DNA from: Eunapius fragilis
Taxonomy: Eukaryota; Porifera; Demospongiae; Spongillida; Spongillidae
Direction: 5' to 3'
Assembly (NCBI GenBank): GCA_963681505.1
Contig: OY811973.1
Coordinates: 13,828,237-13,892,236, forward strand
Length of the DNA stretch: 64,000 nt
Shown: piece after piece, positions 1 to 12,210 of the stretch
Position numbering within the stretch: the first letter of the stretch is position 1
Layout: the number at the start of each line of letters is the position of its first letter
Translations under genes and position numbers: made by a program
Notes under the pieces: generated by a model
Seen by the model: the letters and a program-made list of their open reading frames with translations, nothing else
Told to the model about the DNA's origin: nothing
The model's database searches: none

Positions 1-855
1 GGCAAGCGTGCAGTTGAACATGGCCACTTCGCCGCTTAGCACCTCTTGATTTGTGGGCCCGCTGAGTATTTGGGCGTGTTGCTCTGCATGGGTGTGCGGT
101 TCGTGCAGTATGCAATTGGGCAGTATATTGAAATGATATAACTTATTCGCCGAGCGAAAGGAAGGCACCATGCAGCTTTATCTTTATACAGCATGCCATA
201 CCGTGCATATTCATACCATGCAGAAAAAAGGTTACTGCTAAAAGTAATATAGCCCCCTCCGAATCCCTCAGTAGCCACGCTTACCTCTGAAAAGCAGGAC
301 CATCATGCCGATCATGGAGGCAGTGAAACAGTATTTAGGATATTCCATCGCGCACGCGTATATAACGGATGTTTGGTTTTTATGGACCATGCTTTATTAT
401 ATTGTTGTTGGAATGCCAATATGGCTGTTAATTATCAGTTTAGAAGCGCGATAAACAGTGTTAGGCATGCGACATATGCTTTATCCCGGCTCAGAGCTTC
501 AATCCCATGTGGATTAAGTGTGCAGATGTTCAAAGACTCAAAATCGAGCGGTATGACGTTAGCTTGTAGTATAATAGGCATAAGCAATTACTCTTGAATG
601 AATGTATCAAATTTGTAGCGTGTTTGTATAGGCAATGCTCACGTGGAACGTTTTGAAACTCAGTATCCTGCAGACCAATCAGGTACATAACCGCATATTT
701 TATGAATGCACGAAACTCGGCACACAGATCTAGACCTTTGCACGTACTTCATATAACCTCATGACGATTATAAGCGGCATGGGTTAAAGCACTCCTCCAG
801 ATCCCATAGCATTCATACCACAGGCAATTGGTTACCTTATATAGCAAATGGGGGG

Positions 856-886
<31 letters not shown>

Positions 887-1681
887 AGAGGCATTATTGC
901 ATCCCTGTACATCGAAAACTGGTCCGCGCGCACATAATAGCTTAACTCAACAACTGAGTGGAGCTAGTAATTGTCTCATTCCCAGTGAAAACCGGCGAAC
1001 CTTTCAGTTTGTTCAATTATGACGTGCCATGCAACCATTCAGGCCCTATTGAATATAGCTGGGCGAACCATTTATATAATCCTCTTCATATTCAGCCAAT
1101 GAAGTAAAGGGTTAAAACAAAACTTACACCTAAGATAATTGGGTGCATTCTGCTATGCTCTCCGAGCTGAAATTGATTTTTGCTTCGGAATAAGGTTTAG
1201 CATTCTTCAACATCAATGTGTCACCATATCTTATACATGAAGGTAACTCTATCATGTGGCGCCATATCATTTGTGCTTCTGTCATATTTGGAATTCTTTA
1301 TACCTGATATTGTTGTCACTGCATCCACCGAACAACTGAATATTTAGACCAAAACTTTAGAGCGTGAACTTGTGCAAATGCTACCCGTTGTACTACTGAG
1401 GAACATATTAGTGAACATATGCCATCACTTTACCTTTCTCCGAGGCATGCATGGACATGCAAGTATAATCATGCACCTCGCAGGCTCTGTAGGGAGCCAT
1501 GCGTGGCTTCTGTGTATTTTCCGTACTGTCTACTGAATTGGAATAGGTGTTTGTGCGTGCCTGATGGTCGGGGGAATATATACATTCCGACGATTCTCGT
1601 TCTATGATAGAAGCACCCTTAAGTGACACACCAGCAGGCCCTTGATCAGCTGACCGTCGCATCTACACTAAATTCAAGCAA
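1..1681. other. gene-poor stretch
   Basis: No exon-like coding segment with flanking splice sites was recognised on either strand. Open frames are short and of mixed composition. A near-pure G tract lies at about 850-884. Confidence 0.5.
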
Positions 1682-1949
1682 TAGACCTTATTCCTTCGGC
1701 ACGATGAATATAAATTAGCATGCATGAAAATTAACATGAAATTTGATGACAAATAGGATGTATTCTGTGGCGAGTAAATACGATGTAGCCCCGTGTGGCC
1801 ATCTTTATATTCTACAAAACTATTGCATGTCCAGAGTAGGTCGATCTTTTTAATACCAGGTCATCGTATTTACTCGCCACAGAATACATCCTATTTGCCA
1901 TCAAATTTCATGTTAATTTTTCAATTTTCCGAAGAAATAAGGTCTATAT
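1682..1949. mobile_element. MITE-like foldback element with long inverted repeats
   Basis: The arm at 1731-1785 is matched in reverse complement at 1862-1916 with one mismatch that I can see. Similarity continues outward in diverged form to the ends, where AGACCTTATT at the left is mirrored by AATAAGGTCT at the right. A loop of about 76 bp separates the arms and holds no coding potential. TA flanks both ends, which would fit a Tc1/mariner-type target, but a TA duplication is weak evidence alone. The near-perfect inner arms suggest recent origin or arm conversion. Confidence 0.75.
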
Positions 1950-3261
1950 AGTGTATAACCTTTAGTGGAAGCGAGAGTGTGAGGGGTGGATCTGCAGCGG
2001 AGGTGCACAAGCATAACTCCAATGCTGCCAAATGCTTGCGACTTGGCTGGTTGTGTATCCCCCATTGCAGTCGGTCGAGACGTATGTTGACTTATATTTG
2101 TTGGGTGCAGAAGCACAGTCATGTTTACTTCACTTTCAGTGGCCGGCGTTGTTACAGCAATGTTATCTGACATACATGTACCGGTATGGATGCATGAATT
2201 GGTATAATACGAGTAATGGTCACTTTACATTTCACGCAGCTGTATGCATGATGCCCACAGACCGTTTGGCAGGGCCTCCTGTAGCCTTAACTAGATAGCC
2301 ATTAATTATAGATCATCATCGGATATGTGGTTAACGATCAATGCTCAGGTTAATACATGTAGCCCACACCCACTATCAACTCTTGTACGGCTACGCCCAA
2401 CTACGTATGAATCTATGTGGCTTCTATTAGCCGCCATAACGGCTTTCCAATCTTCGCGTGCTTCGTATACATGTCCTTACATGTCAGTTGCATGCAAGTT
2501 GTGCTGTGAGCTCAAACTTCAGATATGTCCACTTCAAAGACGTTTGCGGCTTGAACGAGTTATTTATTGAATTGCCTATAACAACTTCTCGGAATACTGG
2601 CATGATGTAATATGAGCATGGTGGTATAGTAAACAGTCGGCGGCTATATAATATGGCTATAATATGGCTATAAAAATTTCACGTATAAGCATGTCATACA
2701 TTATTACAAGGTACCTCTCTGCAATACATTATACACATAACATAATACACATATGATTATTGGTTGCCTTTCTATCTTATAGGAACACAGGGGATTTTGT
2801 GTTCTAGGGGCTTATAACTATAAGTATATTTTTGTTCTTATTATTACGTTTAAAGAAGAAGAAATGCCAGTCTTCGCTGAGCCTCCTTCACATGCACCTC
2901 TTGTTGTGTCAGTTAACTGAGTTCTGGGTCGAGAAGCAAATTTTTTTGTCAAACAACTTGCTCAGAAACTTGCCCATAAGCTGGTGGGAAAAATCCAACA
3001 GTGAAGTACTAGGATGGATGAGAGCACGACTTTCATTCGCTATACTCAGAGCAACAAACCTCTATCTGAGGGGCTCTCGCACCAAATGGAGGAGTGCAAT
3101 TGGTACGGACGGTGGAGCAGGGTTGCCCACTATCTTTGCCTGAATGTCATGCTTAAAAATCTTTATCATTTATCTCTTTATTTATCATTTGTTGGTTTCA
3201 TTTGTATTCATATTCATGTTGTATAGTTTAAATGTATGACATATATATATATATATGGAAC
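1950..3261. other. intergenic, nothing recognised
   Basis: AT-rich sequence with short open frames only. No splice-flanked coding segment or repeat of note was seen apart from a short TA run at about 3240-3256. Confidence 0.4.
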
Positions 3262-3497
3262 AGTGTCCATGCAGCAAAATCACCCTTATGATACTTTATC
3301 AAATTTTCCAGGACAAGCAAAAGAAAAGTAACGCTTGAATTGAAATGTATGGCTAATTATAAATTCAGTGACTAATACTTTTATGATGGATAGGATGCGT
3401 AAGGACCATTTGATAGAAGCTCTTTGGAGTTCATGGAAAATGAAAACATTTGAAAACTTGAAAAACTATCCAGAAGGGTGATTTTGCTGGACACTAT
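3262..3497. mobile_element. MITE-like element, terminal inverted repeats
   Basis: The left end reads CAGTGTCC then AGCAAAATCACCCTT after a 3-nt insertion. The right end at 3473-3497 is its reverse complement, AAGGGTGATTTTGCTGGACACT. Weaker pairing continues inward for about 20 more bases. The roughly 235-bp interior has no coding potential. A near-identical right end occurs at 51717-51741, so the family is present more than once. Confidence 0.65.
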
Positions 3498-3607
3498 CTA
3501 TATAAATATATGTATATCTGTAGGACTTAACTGTATAATTAATAATAATAATGTACATGTTCATGTATCCATGCATATAATAATAATAATTTATAACCCA
3601 ACTAAGT

Positions 3608-4120
3608 TTAACAATCATGAAGGGGTGTACAGGCAGATCTGAGAAGAATGGCTCTTGCATTCTGCCTCATCAGTGTGACACCCAGCAGGCAGTACATTTG
3701 GCTCAGTGCCTCAGTTTCACATACTCCCACTTGCATGGCTAGCCTCTTACTTAATTTAGAGGCTTCACATCCCAACCACCATAAACTTCCACCAGCCCAA
3801 CCTTGCACACATCTGATCATTCTTGACATGTTTTCCAATCCCAAGCTTGCTTCCAGAATCAAGTCTATATTAAGTGGATGGATGCCTTTCAGGTCAAAAT
3901 CTGCAGGATTGGAGAGGAACCAGTTTGGCACCAGTACATCAGCCAGCATAGAGAAGTCTAAGCCTGCATGGACCTTTCTCCAGTTGAGGAGATAAGCAGG
4001 CTTTGGAGCACAGATTGGCAAAACAGTCTCTAAGCTTATTGTGCCGTGCAATGATGTCACCTCCAGAACGTTGTGGTGGCGATCTGGATCAAGGGCATAC
4101 TGTCAGCTGAGGATAGGTAG
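3608..4120 (-). pseudogene. decayed retroelement (LINE-like) C-terminal fragment
   Basis: The minus-strand frame at 3608-4060 encodes about 150 residues with blocks such as ADVLVPNW, ADFDLK, HPLN, GGSLWWLGCEASKL and LMRQNARAILL. In order these resemble the region downstream of reverse transcriptase in some animal non-LTR elements, where an ADVL..W...PAAFDLTVTSPLN block is followed by a GGW block and an Arg-Gly-Asn-Ala C-terminal motif. No reverse transcriptase lies upstream on this strand, so it is a short 3' relic. The assignment comes from remembered family patterns; a host gene fragment is possible. Confidence 0.5.
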
Positions 4121-4665
4121 ACCTATAGCCACCATTTTAAGAGGACTTGCATCTCTTGAGGCTCCAAAGCTAAGTCATTGTGTATGCAAGGTATAGCTCT
4201 CAACCAGGCATTAGCGTTACTGGCTGATACTGCTCTAAGTATTGCTCTGGTACAGACTGTGCTGTTAATAAGAAGAGTCTGCATGAAAGGAATTGTCTTC
4301 TATTTTGCATGAATAAAAAATACAGTAGTTTTTGAAAAATAATTACAAAAAGTTTACCAGAATAATGAAAATAAAGACTAACTATTTGTTGTGGCTCTGA
4401 GGATGGCAATAGAACTGCATGCGGGCGGAATTCGGTATCAAAAATATTGTAATCAATTAACTATGGAGCACAAATGAAGCAACAGTTTGGGCCTATAGGC
4501 TGTTTACAGCATTAAAGAGATTCAATATCCTTTCCAATAGTTATTGGGCCCACACGCGCAGCCGTAGTGCATGCATGAAATTCCAACACTGATGCTTTCA
4601 TCGCGTTGCTCGTTGCTATGCCAAGCATGCGTGCTAATGTATGCGCATCATTTTTGTTGGGTTGT
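4121..4665. other. intergenic upstream of the Ig gene
   Basis: No coding segment recognised. Confidence 0.4.
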
Positions 4666-4676
4666 TATATAAAAAG
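4666..4676 (+). promoter_or_regulatory. candidate TATA box
   Basis: TATATAAAAAG lies 88 bp upstream of the ATG of the secreted Ig-like gene, a reasonable distance for a TATA box followed by a short 5' UTR. Confidence 0.4.
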
Positions 4677-4763
4677 AGAGCTCTACCTTCGGTCAGCACA
4701 AGCAACTATATATAACTAACCGGCGGCAGCACGTCTACTGTAGATCTGCGGCCTCTTTTAAAA

Positions 4764-5697
4764 ATGAAGCTCTCTTTGGTTTGCATGTTGCTTACACTAT
4801 TTCAAGGTACGTTCGTGCTAGCTGCTTGCATTCCGTGCAAACGTATTTATATACAATTAAGATATGGAGATGCATGGATATTATATCTTTTTTTAATTTT
4901 TAATTTAAAAACAGGTCAAGCGCAAATCGTCAAAGGTCCTACGACTCAAACCGTCATCAGCGGCGAAACAGCCGTATTCAACTGCTCAATGGATTGCAAT
5001 AACCAGCCTCCGGTCACGTGGCACTTCACTTTGCCCACCAATTCGAGGACAGTTTTTGTTTCGTTGTACTCAAACCTGACCATTATCAAAACAATCTACG
5101 GGATTGAGGTGTCCCGACGGACCCTAAACGAGTGCCCACAAGGCGGATACAAAGTGGAACAGTTTTTTATCACGTCCAGCAGGCAGCTCAATCTTATGCC
5201 AGTGCAATGCTCAACCTTAAGCGACGGTGGCTGTGGGGCAAAGGTGTATGTCTCTTACAGTATAACAGCGCTTCTAAATGTTCCAGGTCAGTAATTGTAT
5301 CTAACCGCCTGACTCTTAATTAACCATGCTGAATCTCGTGATACAGATGTCGCTCCAGCAATTACATCCGCAACTACACCATCATCATCACCACTTGCAC
5401 CATCATCATCAAAATCACCATCACCATCACCATCACCGTCACCATCCTCATTTTCATCATCATCATCACCATATTCACCATTACCATTATCATTGAACTA
5501 TCCAAATATCGGAGGTCAGCTATATATGTTACTGTAATGATCACGATTTATTGTTGTTCTTCCACCGCGCGCCCCATGCAGACCGGCCAGTGCCAGTATC
5601 TCTCCTGTACTCCATAATTTCCCACAGAGTGTCTACGCCAACTTTGGCAACTTCCAGCGATGAAGCTAGACCCACACCTGCTCTTTCATGTCACTAA
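4764..5697 (+). CDS. secreted Ig-like domain protein with Ser/Pro linker
   Basis: I build four exons: 4764-4806, 4915-5286, 5347-5514 and 5582-5697, giving 232 residues. All three introns are phase 1 with GT-AG ends. Exon 1 plus the start of exon 2 encodes a signal peptide (MKLSLVCMLLTLFQGQAQ). Exon 2 carries an Ig-like domain: VISGETAVFNCSMDC, then VTWHF with the core tryptophan, and a later cysteine in PVQCSTL. Exon 3 is a Ser/Pro-rich linker of about 55 residues and exon 4 a short tail ending SCH. There is no clear membrane segment, so the product as built is secreted. The 108-bp first intron is a multiple of three with no stop, so retaining it would stay in frame. A hydrophobic open segment at 6170-6300 could be an alternative membrane exon, but I could not join it in phase. 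The ligand is unknown. Confidence 0.7.
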
Positions 5698-6828
5698 CTC
5701 CAAACATTCATGAACTGAGGCGCTACTCATTTATATTGCATTGTGTTTTGCATCACTAAATTATTCATGGCCGGAGTGTGATACTTTTTATATAAAGTTC
5801 TGTGTATATATCTATGTCAAGTAAATGGAACTTCTGTAAAGTCCAGCACGCGCTTACAACTGCATGCATGCCAGCTATAGCTATGAAATCACAATAGCTG
5901 CATACAGTTGTAACGCATACGCGTCGGTGCGCTTAAATTGAATTGAATCGTGTGAAGGAATGTGAACTACAATAATTTAATTCAATGCAGCTCATATCCC
6001 CTGACGTATGTGCAGCAGCAAACCAGGCGGAGCAGACGAAGATTCAGAAGTACAGTATCTCATCTCCCATACGTACCATTCTTTCACACATGCACCACTG
6101 GGGCAAAAGCTCTCTTGCATACCTCCTGCAAAAGTTTTTTTTTAATTTCTTTTATTTTATTTTAATGATTCAGAGGAGGGGTGCTGCATCAATTCTGGAA
6201 CTGCATGTGTCTTCCTTAGGCTTTTGCTGTGGTTACTCGGTGGTATATGTTTTTTGGTGTCGTTTCTTTTTGATCTGCATGCTTCTAGACCTTATATGCT
6301 TCAGATGCCATCCACCTATTTACTTCATACCTTGTATACCATGCCTGCATGTATACACAAGCAGGCATGGAGACATTGGTCTGTACAGTCTTGAGAGCGC
6401 CGAGCAGTCTTCAGATAACGAGCGATCTATTAAGTAGTTTTTTTTCTCAATCAGCTCAATTTTGCATGGCTACCATGACATGCAATTAACACCCATGTTG
6501 CATGGCGGTCCCAATTGAAATTTTGACGTCGGTCACTGAAATATTTCAGCAGCGCTTCGCCATGTAAGTAGACATTTAGTGATGAGTATTGCATGCTTGC
6601 ACTCATAAATAAGCCAACACAGCGTGTGTGTATTTTACGCAAATGACGTCACTGTATATCTTTCCAGCATCGTCGCTAGAGGCCGGCATGATATAGCTGG
6701 TCTGTTAGATACATACATAGATTTATATCAATCTCCCTGTAACGCTCGATCATCCAAATATACGCCCTTGCAAACAAAAGGACTCATGTCTTTACTGACT
6801 CCTTTGCGCCCGGTCATAGCCTCAAGCT
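5698..6828 (+). other. intergenic; possible unplaced hydrophobic exon
   Basis: No gene was assembled here. Two frames following the AG at about 6170 encode hydrophobic stretches (for example LRLLLWLLGGICFLVSF), which could be a membrane exon of the upstream Ig gene. The phases do not connect cleanly, so I leave it unassigned. Confidence 0.3.
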
Positions 6829-9800
6829 ATGGTCCGAACGCGCCAGATAAATAATTCAAAAAATATGCAGCCAATTTTTAAACTGAGCGTTACTCTGTCG
6901 TGTTATATCGACCAGACAATAGCCAGACGGATTTGTGAAGACTCAGACATAGCTGGTGGCAAGCTAGTAACGGAATACAGTTGCTTTCCTGAGTGCGCGC
7001 CGTGCATTGACAGTCCCAGAGAAAATGATACCGCCGATTTGATAACTTTGGTTGATACGTCGACGCTGATACCAAATCATAAGTCGTAAGTGTTGTTTAC
7101 TGACCACAGCAGATTGTTTCACTTGTAGCCAACCTCCCGTCTAGCGATCAAAGCGGACTGGAAGAGGATCCCGCTACACTAAGGTGCAATTACATCTATT
7201 CGCTGCATGTAACTCCTCTCACCCTCTATCGCCGCAGAAACCCAGTCAGGCGAGAATTATTCCCTGAAAGCTGCTTCAAGTCTTCGTTTGTTAACAGCTC
7301 AACGGGCCCGGGAGTAGAACAGACTCATGATTCTCAACACCAGCACCCTTCACAACCTTCACAGCACCCCCTCCAATACCCTTCACAACACCCCTCTCAA
7401 CACCCTTCGCAGCAACCCCTTCAACACCCTTCGCAGCACCCCCTTCAACACACTTCACAGCCCCCCTTTCAAGACTCTTCACAACATCTCCAGAAAGAAC
7501 AAGACATATGTCAAGAAGAAAAGCATCCCTATAATAATTATAACAAATCTCTTCCACAAGCACATTCAGAACTACTGGCAGAATGTGCTCATCAGAACCA
7601 GTACATTACAAATATCCACAAGGGCATTGAGGGGTTGCTCCAATCTCCAAGTGATGGCCAACTTATTGGCAAGCTAGGCTCAGATTCAGAAGGCCGTTTG
7701 AATAAGGCTTCACATTTCCAGCCAAATATAAAGCCCTTAAAACACAAAATAATGCGCAAACCCTTCACAGAGGAGGAGATTCAGGAGATATGGTCAGATA
7801 ATGGCACTTCTTCAACTTCTGGTTGGCCAACCAATAACACTCCTCCAAACTCAAAGAAGGGGGCAAATGAGTGCTATGGAGCCAATCCATGCAATACAGA
7901 GCCATCCAGAGCTAACCGATGCTCCTCACACATTCAGCATCACTTAGAGCCCCCTAGGCCTGAGCCAAACTACTCACGGCCCAATCAGCATCACTTACAG
8001 CCCACTGGGCCTAAGCAGAACTATCCACGGCCTGGAATTACTTCATTCTACTCGCAGAAACCAGTGACCTCCTATCAACAGCCCCCCAAAGTGAACCCCC
8101 CATTTTACCCACAGTCATGTTGTACAGACCAGCCAGAGGCAAATCTACGCTACACTGAATACCCTTATTCTCACTTCCCTTCAGATGTCTTTTCCCAAGG
8201 CCCTCCAATGCAATTCCACCCACCACCCTGTGCTGACACTTCCACAGGACCCCAAGTTGATCCCGCTCACAGACCCCACACAGGGATGGGACCTCCCTTT
8301 GGTCCCCTAGTTGGGCCCCCATATGAACCCCCACTTCGTCCTCAATTTGGACCTCCATACCATCCCTCGTATGGTCCCCTGCAAGACAACTACACTCACC
8401 TGTGTGATGACCCAGGTGGTCCAAATGTACCATTTAATGGAGCTCATCCTCCCCCCCACTTTTACCAACATCCATGCCCTCCACTGCCCCAACCTGTTGG
8501 CCCAGCCTTCTGGCCAAGGGGCCTCCTCCAGCCCCCCTACACCAGACCCCCCCTCATGCAGGCACCGCCTTATGCTCTCGGCAGACCCGTTCCAACGTTC
8601 CTCCCTCCCCCGGGTTTTAAGCAGGAGCTGGTGCGAAGTCAAATCTTGTTGGCGCCACACACCAGAGACACATGGGGCATCCATCATCAAGGTGACCACA
8701 CCCCCTCATCCAATATGGCCTACAGGAGACCTCTCAGTGAAGGGGAGGGGAAGTGTTCTCTTTCGGCGAGCACAGGGAGGTCTGTTCGGTCAGGGCTATT
8801 GACCAACAGCGAACGCCGAAGAGACAATGGCTTTGTCCCACTGGACCCTGAGCAAAGCAAGTTTCTGGCCAAGCTTTGTACACAGGGAACATCTGAGATC
8901 CCACCATCCCGAGATGAGCATTCAATTCAGTGTGATGGACCAACCATCACTGATGCCACAGGAATGGCTCCACCCCCAGCCACCACACCTGAGCCCACAA
9001 ATGCTACACATACCTCCACAACCCCACCCATTACAATGGCCCCACCCACTACAATGGCCCCACCCACTACAACGGCCCCAACCATAACAGTGGTCACACC
9101 CATTACAACTGTCTCACCCACTACAACGGCCCCACCCACTACAATGGCCCCACCCACTACAACGGCCCCACCCACTACAATGGCACCGCCCTATGCATTG
9201 TCATCCACTACAGCCCCACCCATTACAATGGCTCCACCCACTGTGGTGACACCACCCAATCAAATGGCCTATGCTACAGCCCCTCAGACACCACATGCTG
9301 TCATCAGCAGTGATTCGGTTCCGACAGCTACGCTCAATGTTACAGCCACATCAGCTGCCACAAAGGTTCCTCCCATTGTCACCATGGTGACCAGACCAAG
9401 TCTAACTTATGCAGCAGTATGTGCCCCATCCCATGAAAGGCAGGTAGCTAACCAAATAGAAGCCAGAGGCAATGCAGGCAACAGAAGAGTCGTCGAGGGC
9501 AACAAGAAAAGTGTCGCCAAAGATGATGGGGACAATGGTTCTCCTCCATCTCCCAAATCATCTGGAGGTGTGACTTCACTTCCTATACAGGTGATGGCAT
9601 TCCAAACAGACCCAATGCCTCCCACTCATTCTACTGATCATGACCTATCAAAGAACTCTCTGAGGGCATCTTTGGATCAGGCATCCCCACTGCCTATTAC
9701 AAACACACCTGACCCTCTTGTGGGAGGTACACCAAGCACTTCAAAGCCTCCTTGGAAGCATAACAGATCAAGGCTCTCATGTGTCAATGTTCTTCATTTT

Positions 9801-11174
9801 TCAAAACCGTCAAAGAATGATGCAATAACAAAATCAAGTGATAAATCAAATATGGACCAGAATTCAGTAATTCCATCTGGACCCTCCATAGTTCCTGTAC
9901 ATAATGGCTTGGATACAAGTATTCTATCTAATAATTCAGGTCTTCTACACTTCAAACAGAACCCATCTTTGGAACAGGATATGATAACGTTCCAGGAATT
10001 GAAGTCACCACACACTTCACCACACACTTCACCACAGTGTGAAGTGAAGTGTGTGGTGCCACACCCATCAATACATGACACAAATTTGCCACACCCATCA
10101 GTACATGCCACAAATGTGCCACATCCATCAGCACATGACACAAATGTGCCACACCCATCTTCACATGACCCATCAGCACATGGCGCTAATGTACCACACC
10201 CTCCAGAACAAATAGGAATCATATTTCAACCACAACCACCAGTACATCCACCTAAGTCGTCAGCCAAAGCCAGGAAAAAACACAAAAAAAGGAACAAGAC
10301 CAACCAAGCCAACCAAGCCACCCAAGCCACCCAAGCCACCCAAGCCACCCAAGCCAACCAAGCCAACCAAGCCAACCAAGCCAACCCAGACAACCATGAC
10401 CACCAAGTCCCAGAAGACAGGATACAGCTGCAGTACCAACCAGATCCACTTCCAAACGATGCAGTCACCTACCATACAACCACCAGATTAGACCTTACCT
10501 GCTCAGTATGTTCCAAGGATGCAGACCTAACTTCGCCACTACAACACCCATGCAATGCAGGAATTCAGGCACAACAAGATCAAGAATGTACAATGAAAGG
10601 CAGTTCATCTGTGCATCGTGATTCATTGCCATGCAGCGGCCCAAGCACTTCTCCATATAAGGAGCTTATTGGGGTGCAACATACGCTGACAAAGGAGCAG
10701 AACACTTCTGTGCAGGTGGCACCAATCAGATGCAATAAAAACATAGGCCAGCATGTATTTAGAAGAAAGGAAGGAATTATAGGCATGAAACCACACCAAA
10801 GTCAGCTGTTGACATTGCCATCAGGAGAGATCACAAAGCCAGCTAGCAAGGAAATGGCTGTGGTCGCTATGCCCACCACTGCTGAGTCCTTACTTGTAAA
10901 ATCTGTTGATAGCAAGGTAACCCTTTGCGATTCAACAGATAGAGATTTAACCCTTTGTGAGCCATTTGGATGTGAAGATGGCAACGGATCAGGTTCAGAT
11001 CTTGATGAGGTGGACAATTTGAAGCAGATTTGCAACATTTTTCAAAAGGAACTTGAAACGATAGGATCTAGCCACAATCAAGTGCTTCGTGAAAACCTCA
11101 AGCCAGCAGACAAAACTGCAGGACGCCGTCACAACAAAAAGAAGGGAAGAAGAAACAAAGGTCGCCGCAAATGA
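6829..11174 (+). CDS. large disordered Pro/Thr/Gln/His-rich protein, function unknown
   Basis: Two exons, 6829-7085 and 7145-11174, join in phase across a 59-bp GTAAGT...CTAG intron and give 1428 residues. The start could be 6829 or the in-frame ATG at 6865. The first 130 residues are mixed and cysteine-containing and look foldable. From about residue 150 the protein is low-complexity: Gln/His/Pro/Ser repeats (7320-7480), a Pro-rich block of about 350 residues (7930-8640), MAPPTT-type repeats (9000-9240), HPS-type repeats (10060-10210) and a short ATQATQANQANQ run (10300-10385). The C terminus is strongly basic, ending NKKKGRRNKGRRK, as in RNA-binding or nuclear proteins. Short blocks such as FTEEEIQEIWSDN may be linear motifs. 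I do not recognise the family. The 4-kb exon is open throughout despite its skewed composition, which supports it as coding. Confidence 0.7.
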
Positions 11175-11895
11175 GAGTGATGGGATTCGTAAACATCAGG
11201 ACCTCCTCCTCCCTTATCAATATACAACACCTCAAATTACCTCAGAACAGTATTTTATTATTGCTTTTGTATTGGCCAATACCCCACTATGTAATCAAGA
11301 TAGCTGCTTAAGTAGTATTGTATTGCGGTACAACATTTTTGCATGCCACTCTAGTTGTTAAAGCAGGTGTTTACCTTTGTGAAAACAGTTATGGGTGGGG
11401 TTATAATATGTGCATGTGTGCATGTGTTCGGGTGCATATGTACATGTGCAGTGTGCATGTCTTATGTGCAAGTTTGGCCTGACTCATGACAATTGAGCCA
11501 GTCCATGTCCTGATTACATCTTGCTGACAAATATGGTAATTAAGTAAGCCAGCTGCTTTTGATCATATACCCACGGAAGAGTGCTTGTCATTGTAAGGGC
11601 TGTGATTGCCACAGAACAGAGAAAAGATCTTGCTAAATGGTGCTAAACTCTAGTCCCTAGTAATCTTATGGAATCATGCAGGAGTGCAGAGACAACAGAA
11701 CTGCGTTAACCTGCTAGATTCCCACTGGCCCAAGTCAGCAGTCCTCTCATTACTGTGTGGAACCTTCATCTTGTGAGGGCTAACTCTTCAGCTATTCTCT
11801 TCAGTTCCATAAGTTCATCATGCATTTATGGTTGTGGATGTGCGTGAATGTGCGTGAATGTGTATGTATGAATGATGCATTTGCTCTGCCTTGAT
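11175..11895. other. probable 3' UTR and intergenic
   Basis: No coding segment recognised downstream of the stop codon. Short GT-rich words occur at 11400-11470 and 11840-11870. Confidence 0.4.
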
Positions 11896-12210
11896 CATAG
11901 GCGGCCCCAGGGGGGGGGGGGGGGGGGGGGGCCAGGGGGCCATGGCACCCTCCCTCCTCTAGTTATGGCGCCCCCCCAACCCCTATAAGTAATTTTTACT
12001 GTAGCGTTGCAATGTGAGTATTACATGTAACTATGTGTAAAATAGCTACTAACACTCATCTGAGCATACAAATAGCGATTAACTAATGACTAAGATTGCA
12101 AAATCCATAATGCCCCTCCCCTTTGGCGCCTTTTGTGGGGTTGGCCCCTCCCCTTTGGCGCCCTTCATGGGGTTGGCCCCTCCCTTCGGTAAACGCTGGG
12201 GCCGCCTATG
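11896..12210. mobile_element. MITE with CATAGGCGGCCCCAG ends and 5-bp target duplication
   Basis: The first 15 bases, CATAGGCGGCCCCAG, are perfectly mirrored by CTGGGGCCGCCTATG at 12196-12210. TTGAT lies immediately outside both ends (11891-11895 and 12211-12215), a plausible 5-bp target-site duplication. A G tract of about 20 bases follows the left end, and the interior has two copies of a CCCCTCCCCTTTGGCGCC block. There is no coding potential, so it is non-autonomous. Confidence 0.8.

Noticed and set aside
36..2570. several 60-90 residue frames on both strands
   Set aside because: No signal peptide, domain, splice context or compositional support.
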